A DNA stretch of 64,000 nucleotides from Arenicola marina (Eukaryota > Annelida > Polychaeta > Arenicolidae): assembly GCA_964019135.1 (NCBI GenBank), contig OZ025248.1, forward strand, positions 48,105,670-48,169,669, given 5' to 3'. Shown here piece by piece: positions 23,301 to 35,300 of the stretch. Made by a program: the position numbers and the translations under genes. Below the pieces are notes generated by a model that searched no databases, was not told where the DNA came from, and saw nothing but the letters and a program-made list of their open reading frames with translations. How positions within the stretch are numbered: the stretch's first letter is position 1; the number at the start of each line of letters is the position of its first letter.

Positions 23301-26300
23301 CTCATCACGCAGGATGTAGCGGTGACCAGTCAGGTTCAGGTCACAGTTGAAGCAGCAGAAATGTCCGCTGTGCCAGTCCTGCTCCATGGCCTTGGTGTAT
23401 TCGCCCGAAAAGATAAGCTGTAACGGGAAACGGCGGTTCGGAAACCGATGTAATGTCGGCTACGATAAGTACGGACACATTGCGTAGGCGTACCAGTCTA
23501 ATTCCAACGCGCAACTTGAATTACGTTTTACTGTATGTTGCAAAAAAGATCATTCATCATCATTCATAGAATCTTTAATACGATTAAGACTAAACACCAA
23601 AAATATGAATTTAATCTATATTTATGAACATGATATATAACATTGTACACTCCATGTACATGCATATTAGGTATTGGTATGTACATGTAAAGGAGCAATG
23701 AACAATTGGTAAGACAAAGTTGATATATAATGTTGATACTTATGTCAATTGTGGGTTGTGAAATGTGTCGTTGTGAAATGTGTCGTTGTGTAGAGCTCGC
23801 GTGCAGAGAGTGGTCACATTCACGTTGTCGGGGGACTTTAACACGGTGCATTTTTGTTTCATTTTGCATATACAATATCATGTGACAAACGGTTTGCATT
23901 ACGTGGCGGCATGGGCCACTAAGTTCACAGGGCTACGTGGGCTGTGTGGAACGTCACAGGACCAGCGGCATGGTCACCCATAGAGCATACAACCACTCCA
24001 ATACAAATAGACACGCATAACCTATGTACAGTGGAGAGACTGGCGCAAACCGAGAGCGGCCCGGGTCAACCAACAGTGGGCACGTGAGGACAGGCTTTGA
24101 GAGTAACACGGGGGCGGGAGTCAGGCGTTGAGAGTATAACAAGTCACATAGCTGCGGAAGTCGCGCCACAGGCTACAGACGCTACAGACGTGTTGTAGCT
24201 TGGAGAAAACATAAAAACAGACCCGGCTAGCCGCCTACGGAGGGCAAATACTTCGCGAACTTTACGGTTGCGTTTGGCCCCCGTAAATTTACCTATTTCA
24301 ATATCTACACTCGTCTGAAAGTGAGTCACTCGATGACAGTCAACGAATCAAAGACAACATGTACGCGTGGTATATGTACACCGCTACCTATGGCTAAAAA
24401 GCTATGCAGAACATACGAGATATATTTGCTCACTCATGCAGTTATTGGCATATATTTATATATATGCAGATTCTTCTACCTAGGTGTAACGCACAGCGAG
24501 TCGCAACGATCACGAAGGCATTGCACAACTAGGTACAACCACCTGGACTGTTGGAAGCTGATTGCTCCATGGCATAAGCCTAACAGTAAAGAAAAGAAAA
24601 CAATCCATGCTTTTAGCCGATGACCATATATGCACCGTGTTTTACAGGAATCCGATCCGAAGGTGCCCTATATTGGTAACTAGGTTCCTTACGTAAAGTT
24701 TCAACATACAAAACATAGATGCTCCGATGTTTCTTTCTAAACAAGGACCACATCTGTGCCCCAACCTGATTGCAGACGGGTGCCAGCTTCGACTGGCGAG
24801 CTTTATTCGTGATTCGACTCCCGCTGGCATCATGCCCGGCCTACAGGCGGTACCCCTATCCATTGAACCAGGGTCCATGTGATGCGGCAGTCAGACCCGT
24901 AACTACCGGGCGCAACCGGACTTAAAAACCTCTAAATGAGGGTGCAATTAACAATCTACTGTTTTTTTCCAAGACCTCCCCCAACCCCGACGTTTCACTA
25001 AAAACAAAGGGAAATAAAGCAAACTGAGAAGCTTAAGCAGCGACAAGACACGCGCAAGTAGGCACACCGCACACGACGCGACTAGCCGGTCGACTACACG
25101 AGCAAACTGAAGATAAAATACAGAGGAAAGGCATGGGTGGGAGCAAGGGATTTGGGGTGGGGGTCGATTGGGTAAGGAGGGGCGAACCGCACACCGGGCG
25201 AAACACCACAATGGCTAAAAAGGTTGCAATCGTTGGCTTTGGGGAATGGGAGCGATATCTTACCGACGAGTGGTCAGACTGATAGGGAGTCTGATGGTTG
25301 ATACCTAGGACAGATCCAAGGTACATTCTACTTAGCCAGTGCTGCACAACACACACGAAAACGGCCACAATCGCAGAGGTGCATCTGGTGGCGTTATACA
25401 CAATGTGCAATGTTCAGTTTGTTAGAAATTTATATGCAATATTTGAATTTAAATTTAGTTAAACGCATATTTTAAAGCTATTTGTATATTTAGAATGTTC
25501 ATCCGACGCACGTTTCGTGTTGCATAACTTAACGTCATAATAATGCTACGTAGTAAAAAAAAAACTTAAGATTTAATATAAACGTACAGAGTTACAGATC
25601 AGGCAGAAACCGACGTAAACATATTAACAGATGAGAGATAAAGCATCAGAGAAACCAGAAAACTTGGGCATCGCCTTCTTGCTTTGACATCTTCACCTGT
25701 CGCGTTAGGTAAGTTAGATACTACACTGGACATGTCTCTCTCTATGCAGAACAGATAATAACGACCAAATGACAGATTTTCATTATCACTTAATGTACGA
25801 AATGAAGACTTTTTCATACATCAATCCCTCAATTTCCAAAATGAGAAAGTAGAAATCTTCTTTTACCATGGTTCTGTCTAATTTGTGACAAATGAGTTAG
25901 AGAAAAGAAAATATATGTTGTAAATAGTGAACGGATGATATACTGCGATGCTCAAGTTTGCCTGGCCTCTATGCATGGTGTCATGCCGCTGGGATCCCCA
26001 CACGCCAAACAGAACGCTATTCACTACCTTCAGCAAACAAGAACCCGGGTTTGAAATGACGTTTTGGGCCATCAATGTGCACACTTGCTGAGGAAATCCA
26101 AAATAACTCCAGGTAGGAAGGTAGGACATCTTTCTGGTAGCGATATCTCTATTTAAGCGTCAGTTCAAACAGCACTAACAATTATTCACTCTCTATCTTT
26201 TATCTACATGACAACGTTTACTTTAAGCACAGTAAAGGGATGGTTAGTGGCAGAACGGTAGGGAAAAGACCCAAATGAAACGAAGTGACACTTTCGCTTC

Positions 26301-29300
26301 GGTACAGTTTGAAAACACACGCGGCGCCCGTAAGGCGGCCCGCCTTCTGGGTGGTGTGGTTCGGTTAACAAATCGCTTTCCGGTAGTTTTATGCTACAGC
26401 CGGATAATTGCAGGTACGTCCCAACTGCGAAAATAACGGGGCAAAAAAGAAGCGGAAGTGACGTCTAACATCCTCCTCAACATGGAAAAATAAAGACTGG
26501 GGTTGAGAGCAAGTAAGTACAGTATGATCATCTGCCAGTCGTTTTCATTTGAGGTGGAGACGTGCGATAGAAACCTTTAGCAAAGAAAGGTAACATACCA
26601 TACGGACTACTCTACAGAGTGAGGAAGGAGATCGACCGTAAAGGCTAGATTCATGCACGATAATCATTGATGCGATCATATTTCTTGCACGGAGGCTTTA
26701 GTTTTAGGGAGCACCATCTCATCTGGATGTTCATGTGGTGGCCAAAACATATTCATGCCGCTCTAAATCAGAGGTGAGATGGGTGTTCAAAGTGAAAATG
26801 ACTCGATTGAGACTCCGGATGGGTTAGATTCCGACACATGCAGGTAACCAACCATGTCTACCGTAACCATGCCGGCGTCGCGTGTCGTGTTAGTTGCCGT
26901 ATATCATACCACATGCGAGGGAAGCCCCAGCAGGCTGCGGGCAATACCGGTGGTGATAACAACAACAACACAACAACTACATGTATATAAGTAAGACTTG
27001 ACGTCAAGGTGCGTCAAAGCATATCGTTCCCAACCCCCAACCGCGGAAGCATCTAGACTTACTGGAGATATAGGCACTAGTGTGGTTATCACTCCGACTG
27101 TTAGCGGTTGTTTTGATAGGTGGGCTGGCGGCAAGGAGTAGATCCTCCTCTGGGGTGTGCAGGCGGTCGGGGGGCTGCTGAGCTATGGATGCCTCCGACC
27201 ACGAATGCGAAACGCTACCGCGTCTGTATTTGCCAGGTGGCACCTGCGTTGGGTCCCACTGCAAACCAGTCTAAGAGCGCTAGAAAACATCCCTCGGGAT
27301 ACCGACCAGATGACATCTTTACGAAACGGGCAGCAAGCTGGTGGGGGGGGGGGGGGGGGGCTTTACTTCTTCTTGAAATTTTTCACCCCCAACCAAGGCG
27401 CCTTTTTCATAACGTCGATAGGCCACTTGCGAATATGTTATTTTGTATTGGGAACTAAAGGCTTGGTTGTAGTCTTAACTGCCTTGCACAAGCAAATATT
27501 AACCCTGATCCAATTACATTATGGTAAAGTTTAAAAGAAGAACAGGGTAATTTTTTTTTTTACTTCCAAATTTATATTCTACCTGGTACGGCAATCATAT
27601 TAAAGGAATATATATATGTAAATTAAACTAATAATTTTAAAAGGAGTATGAAAAAAGCAGCACCCTTCGATGAATCCACTTGAGAAAGCGACAACAGGAT
27701 ATGAGGATTTCAGCCGCTAGGGCGATGATGAATATGACGAGAATTCCTGCAGTAATTTCCAAAGGTCCACCCATGTCATGGTCAGGACCAATGAGACGGG
27801 TCGACAATGCACCATCCAAGGGGCGGGGCTTAACTCAAAGGCTTCCCGCTTCTCTGATTGTCAATATGGACGAGGGCACCCTGTCAATCAACGTGACGCC
27901 TACATATTATTATAGAGCAACAAGTCGAACATCAACGACTCACAAGCAAGAAACATCGTCGCATTATTATTATACATAGCATACAGGAGGCATATACCAG
28001 GACAAATTAAAAGTCTAAACGTATTAGCAATACACATATATATCAATAGAACGTGGGCGATAATCGGGGATGCGGGAGATGAGGCCATGCACGCGTACCA
28101 ACCTTGACGTTAGACAGAACATAACTCGGCTTACAAAGAGCTACGTTTCAACGCCTGGAGCTTTTACATCAGTCACAATATATGCGTCATGACCTTCCTA
28201 CGCCAGTCGGCTTAGGACGAAACGGAAATGGCTGACTGCCTGGTAACGCAGCAGGCCCGAAAGAAATGCTCCCTGCCTTTCTCTCCTCTAACTGTTCGTC
28301 TGACTAAGCGGAGGTCATACAACTTTCCGCCGAGGTAGCAAACAAGCCTATTTTTTCGTCCTCGTTCTTCTCTCTCCCTCTCTCTCTCTCTATTCCTCGC
28401 TCAATAACCCGGTGTGCACCGACCACAAGCTGTGGGTTTACCACCCCGTACCACCTCGGGCCCCGTGATATAGGGGGCCTCCTGCGGCTAGTTCCCCGGC
28501 CGTTTCGCACCCAGTTGATCGCGATGGATCCGACAGCCGCGGGGGAGAGATTGAAGGAGACAAAGTACACGACCTCTGGTAGCAAAGGGAGCGACCCCGT
28601 AAATAATACACGACGGCTGAGACCGCGCATGTAAACAACCCAGGGAACCGGGCCAAGCTGGCGGGCACACAGGGGCGGTCAGGTATGAGGAGTAGAGCAG
28701 AGTTGAGGGGGGGGGGGGGGTAGGAGAGGGGGCAGGGCAGTAGAGCCAGAGTGTGGAGGCAGACAGATTATATATATATATATATATTCTAACCATCCGC
28801 TAGGTGGGCGGCCAGCTTCATTGCCCTTTCGGAACCCTCCCTTGCCCTGAGTCATCCTGATGTATGGACTCGATCGACGCGGATCGCCAACCCCCGTGCT
28901 TCCGGCAGGAGTCAAACCCGCCCACCCGTCCGCTTCCGCCTTCCCACCCCTCCGGGCAATGCCCCCCCCCACACACACACACTGTATCCAGCAACCACGT
29001 CCATGGAAACGGGTGTGACTTAGCCAATGTAACACCAACCCCCCTCCCATTGTCCGGCTCCCCCGCCTTTCTTAAAGTGGGATTCCTACGCACAACCCGG
29101 AGAAGGTACCAGCACCTGGGAAACTGCTGACCCTGGATTCGACGTTTGCCTACGGACGGAAGCGCTGGGAGTTTAGCCGCTGGCGGGGAGGCGGGGGAGA
29201 ACCCCCAGCCAGCCAGCCTCGTCTATTTGTACAGTTCTCCGAGGCCGCCCTATCCGGGGAAGGATCAATATCGAAGGCACGACAAGCACGCTCATCCCGA

Positions 29301-32300
29301 ATCCAGATCGTTCCGGATCGTGAGTCCGGGATCCAGAAGGAACGCCGCCGTTACGCCATAACACAGCTGTGCAGCCGCTCAGCTGTCGACAAGGGAGGCG
29401 GGAGGGACATGTTTGACAGCACTGACCACTGGAGACTGAGTGACGAGTGGAGATTGATGGTGCGGGTGGCGAGTGTGGATTACTGCGGAATGGGGACTCC
29501 AAGCGTTGCGTCATATCACGGCAATCTGAGGAATTGTAAGGCGCGGAAACGAACACGCCAGCTCTTAGAGTTTAAAGCAATATATTCCGTAATTTTTTGT
29601 CTTACCAACCTCTTCCCCATGTCAAATAAGTCTATACTGTCCTGAATTTAAATCCTGAAAGCCTGTGGGCTATCTGGAGAGAAGCAATTTGGTCACCGGA
29701 GCAGAAGTTGGTGGCCGGCTTTATAACCCTGCGCGCCTGTTCGCTTTTATGGTATTCTGTGTGATGTCGACCGCGGCTCGCTATCACGTCCGCGCGCGAT
29801 AAAAATAAACCGCGTACTTTTATGTTGAAATTGTTGTTTTACAGACTCTCAGAGATATAAAATATATATGCATCATAATTTTCAGATACTTTTTGTCGTG
29901 ATTCTAAAATGTTAAAAATCTAAGATGGCGCATGTAAGTATATTGCTTTAAGGAAGGAGCCAAAGACTCGAACTTGAACCCCAGCTGCTCGGCTGGTCAA
30001 GCCGCCAACAGCCCGTATGTCGAGGTTTCCTTTGATACGTGTATTTACTATCGGCTGACTCGTTAAACAAATACAGTTCATAAAAAAAACAGCCCACGAG
30101 CTGGCAATGTGTTCAATATACCTGGTTCCAGTAATATTCTGGATCAAAACAAAAACATCTGACAACAACTCCATCAATCACACCTCTTAGACCCAGCTCC
30201 GAGCATATCTCTGCCTTGTTTATTTAGTATCCAGACTCACTTTATCCGCTGAGGGATATTACAGTCGCGCCAGTTAACACCAAAGTGCCTAGACCGCAGG
30301 GTTTACAGTCTTGGCGCTCTGAGGCCCGGGATCTTGGGATACACTGACGGCTGTAGCTTCATCGCTCCAAGATTACTGACATATGAACGTGGCATGTTCT
30401 AAGTAAGACGTTACACGCCCTCGGGCAACGTGCGTCCGACCCAAACTACACTAAGGTAGGTTACCGCATCCCTCAATGTGCAATCCTTAATCTTACTGCA
30501 GCCCGCAATATGCAATCATTAATCTTACTGCAGCCCGCAATGTGCAATCCCTAATCATACTGCAGCCCGCAATGTGCAATCCTGCGGAGTATATTCCTGG
30601 GAAAATTTATATTGTCGACTGCGCTTCATAGAACATCGCTCGTGAGAAAATCATCAATTTCTGTGTCACGATGTGGCTGTTTGAGGAGAACACGACACAC
30701 ACCTGGCGCCGACTTCACCAGTTCACTGGGTGTCAGATCTGTCCTAACGTGAATTATGGGCGTATAGCTTGATAACTATGGAATCCCAAATATGCATTTT
30801 TTCCAGATCCCGGAAATAAATGTGTGAGTTTGATAGATAACCGGTGGGAAGCGAGGGGCGGGGTAGGGTGGGGCGGGTGGGGGTGGGGGGGGGGGTGCAG
30901 CCGTCATGCATAGGTACCGTACAGCAGAAATAACAAAAATGACGTCATAACTAGCTGGTTAAACGGACCAAAAATGCTCAGCCCCAGATGTTTCTGCAAA
31001 TAAACGTTTTTGCTCGGTTTTTTTGTAGACCAAATGTTTGAGAAACTATCTCCTCCTAGTAAAACAATAAAAGAGACAAAAAAGCACCCAGTAACCTTCC
31101 ATTGGCCCCCATGAGGGATATAACCATGACAAGTTAATGTGGGAGGTGAGTGCGACTGAGTGCGCCGGATGAGCAAGTGCCTGAAGGCGTTTTCCCTGCC
31201 GAGATGCAAGTCGTGAAACCATAACAGACTTGAACGTCGTAGGGTGAAATCTGTTACGAGGTAGGGAGGCGATAATAGAGGTTGTTCCTCAGCCGGTTGC
31301 CGGCTTTCGCCAGACTGGTGTGGAGTCCATATCAGCGGAGGCAACGGCTGGGAATGACGTAGGACGCGATACCACGTGGTCTAGAGGGACGCGGGGGTGG
31401 GGGGCGGGGCAGAATATACAGACCATTCGGGTTGCCGGCAACAGGAGCTGGCTCAATGGGCTGGCTCGATGGGGATGCGGCGGGTGGGGGGGGGGGGGGC
31501 GAAGAGATGCGGGGAGCCCCGCGGTCTGGTTTGTTACCTGGGCCTCAATCTGCATGCATGTCGAGATATAATGACCGTGCGGCGAGACGAGTGGAGCCCT
31601 AACCGCGTAGGCCTGAATGTTAACAGACTCCGCTCGGTATACTCCCCCCTGAACCCCTCCAACCCCCAGGTAACCCGCCCTGTTTATTTGCCCTTCACCT
31701 TCTCCTCCCGTGCCGCCCAGCTGCCTCTCTGGACTGGAATCCGTGGTGGGAGCCGACAGGCAGCCAGCCTGTGGGCTCCGACCACGGATTCCAGACGGCC
31801 CCGCAAAGCAGGCGTAATGCCTTCGGGATCCGGCAGGCCGCAGCGACCCATCCGTCCGGACAGACAAGAGAGCACGTTGGCCCAGGCCGGGCGCTGCAAA
31901 GTGATCCCGTCAGCCAGAGTGTTAGTCAGTTGTTCCCCCTCCTGTCCGGATCTGGCTCACTAGATATCTCGCCCCCTCCCCCTCCCCCCAAGGCTCGCTC
32001 CGCCTGTTGCGGCGTGCACGTTGGCTATACGGAAGCCATAGGGAGGGAGGAAGGGAGAGCCAGCGAGCTGTCTTGATTGCCGCCTGGAGGCCGCCCGCCG
32101 GGCTGCCCGGCGGGCGGTCCGGCGGGCAAGGATGTGGCCGGGCAGGATGCCGGCAGGACGCCGGCAGGACAGATCGACCGGTGGGCGGACGAATGCCGCA
32201 AGGCGCGATATGATGCTATGGACACGGCGGCAAGGATGAATGAGCCCGTGGGGTATGAGGGGTGGAGGGAGAGGGCGGGGGGGCAGGGGAGGGGCAGGGG

Positions 32301-35300
32301 GGGTGGGGGAGGAGAACGGAGGGGCAGCGTGTGTGTGTGTGGGGGGGGGGGGGGGGGGGGAGGGCAGGGCAGGGGCTAGCTCAGCGGCACCAGCCGCAGC
32401 CGTAAACACTGCAATCCGTAAAGTAAGCTCACATATACCATCTCTCTGCCTTCCACCCCCCTCCCCCATCAGCATTTCTCCAGCTGCCCTAGCATTCCCG
32501 CCTGCCCATACTCCCCACCCACACCCACCCCGCCCCTACCCCTAACCTATCCCCCGCCCACATTCCGGGGTTGCCATATAAGGCGATGGCAGCTGGGGGG
32601 CTAAAATAAAGCGCCCCTGTGCAACTCAATCCTCCCGAGGCTCCCCAGCCGGTTACCTGGATCCCGGGAAGACCGATAGCCTACCGCACCCCCCCCCCCC
32701 CCCAATCCTTCTGCCTCACGCCCATCATATACACGGAGACCGTACTGATCTGTATTTCTACATCCGCACTGCCTCGGGTGTTACCTACCCCCAGAGACGG
32801 TCCAGGGAGGGGGGGTGGGGGGGGGGGGAATTCGAGAGGTCACGCTGGGAGTGTGTGTGCGTGTGTGTGCTAATATTAGTCGGGAAGAACGGACAGCAAC
32901 ATTTTTCAGTATGGTTCAGCAAGCGACCAATAGGCGGCGTCAGCGGACAGTCTTAGCGCTGGATGAGGTGTAAAACTGGCTGCCAGGCTCAAGTGCAGTG
33001 AAGACAACACCTGCTGCGGGTGGTTACTACGACTATGGCTGTTTTCTAAACCTGTACCCCACCCAGTTCCCGTCGGTTCACCCCCGCCCCCGCTCCACCC
33101 CGACCACCATCCCTCCTTGCTGCCGTCTCCCTCATGTAACCCACAATTATTGTGACACCTGTACCCAACCGCCCACCCCGTGACCTCTCTAGCTCCTGGT
33201 GGTGAGGGGGGGGGGGGGGGGTAGGCAGCGTATAACATTGTATTTACAATATAGTGTATCGTCTGGCGTATATCGATACCCGATCCGCCACATCATAACG
33301 GTACCATTCAATGTCAAAAGAGGTACGGCACAACCCACATTGGCAATATAATGTCACATAGAATGTCCAGGTGCTTATTTTCTCTCAAAACTTACTTCGC
33401 TAGGTAAATATCATTTAATATTATCATATTTTATTTATTATCTTAATATTATTTTGATATTCTGCAATATTTTAAACATTGCTGCGAGAGTAAGTTCCAA
33501 ACTTGACCTTCCTTTCGTATCCCTACGTCACTGCAGCAAGGAATTTCCATTCGCCTTATTGATACGGAGTTATTGGAACATCAGTTTCACAAAGTAAATT
33601 AAATGGAGATGGACTATTTGATCTCAAAGCATCTTGATTCCTACCCACATAGTTACAGTTATAATCAGCGCAGGCGACACCTTAATCACTAACGCCGCTG
33701 TACGATTCGGAAATCCGGACATAATCCGGATTTATGGGACCATCACGAGATAAAGTCATCACTTGGAGTGCTAGTCCATTTGGACATTCTCAACGAGCGA
33801 TATCAGCGGTGGCGGAGCTGGTTTCCCTCGTCCGGCCACCAGCCATAGATCAGGTAGTTCGGCGCCTGGACCGAGTGGCCAGTACGCTCCTCAAGCCACA
33901 CCGCGGACTCCCCTCTCAAGGACGTCCGCCAATGCCAAACAAAACTTGCAAATCTTTAAATCGCAGCGATGTGATAGATAGAGGGAGTGAGGGGGGCGGG
34001 AGGGGCGGGAGTGAAGAGTAATGGACACCAGTGGAGGAATTTGATAGGAATACGGACTGGTTCCAGAAAGGCAGGGGTGGGTTTGCGGGGGGGGGGAGTG
34101 AAATTGAACGGGGGGGTTGAAAGTGGAGGGATGTAGTTTGGTGAAGGTTCATGGGAAGAGGAGGCGAAGGAGGAGGAGGGGGAGGGGTGGCGGGGTGGCG
34201 GGGCCGGGGGGACTCTCGCCCACGTGAGAAGCATTAAACCGTCTGAGTTGCGATAGCGGCACAGGGAATGACTGACGGACTACACGCAGCCACAGCCGCG
34301 GCAGACCCGAAGGCCTGCAGTCTGGATTCCTTCCATGAAACCTCCGGAAAAATGACCTTGTCGATTATCCTTGCCCGCGGCACCCAGTCTCACTCGGGAC
34401 TTCTCCGCTCTGCACCGCTCTGCTGCACAATGTGGAGCCGGCATCAGCTGAACTTCTCGGTGGACGGGGTCGCACCTAACGAGTAGGCTGGCGTTCTATA
34501 CTGGTCCAGGCGCTGATGGAGATGCAAAGGGCAAAGGGGCCGTGGCGGACACAGACATAGTTATCATATCCCCCCCCCCACCCCCCTTGTGCCGAGCTGC
34601 TAGCTAGCTGCGAGGAGAGTCCATACTATAATAGCCAGACTGTATTTATACAATAGCAGTGTGTAGCTTCCATGTGTCGTTTCCATAATCGCATGCCCAA
34701 AAACTGTAGGAGTTATCGCAAATAGCATCAGATGTTATCTCAAACAAATAAAACGTTTCTTCTTTTCTTCATCCATTTGTATCAACAGCTCCCCCTGTCG
34801 AGACGCGCCCAAGTATGTGACAAGTGCGACGTCACGATAATTGTGGGTATTAACCCTTCCATTTTTCCTACCTATGTAAACTAGGCTACATTTAACGATG
34901 TCAGAGAAAACCAGTCAGACAGCTATGAGTACAGAATACATCCTGGCAGACGATGCATCAACGCCACTGTGTCTGCGATCAAAAGTGATCATGATTAGTT
35001 GTTTTCTTCACCAATCGACCACGTCAGCCCGGCAGAGCATCACCTGTGCAACATAAACACGAGGCACGTCTCTACAGCTATCACCAGTCCAGGAAGTCAA
35101 CAAACGGCACGGGGAATGTGATATACGCTCTCCTAAACCCTAGCGCGGGTATGATGGCGGGCATGACGGTTACAGATCGTCGACACAAGCTTGGGTCCAT
35201 GACTTAAGGGGCAGTCTGCAAATAGCGGAGGGACAGGGGCAGAGTTCGCGCTGGTCGTTACTCCCTGCTGCACGTAACTATATACCAGAGCACATTGACT

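Noticed and set aside
31289..31867. Third internal first exon (MQIEAQ followed by GTAACA near 31535)
   Set aside because: The phase fits exon 3, but the donor is weaker, no TATA box stands upstream, and such short matches are expected by chance.
33380..33420. Strong GTAAGT donor on minus near 33395
   Set aside because: Upstream ATGs run into stops within a few codons; at most it could end a non-coding exon.
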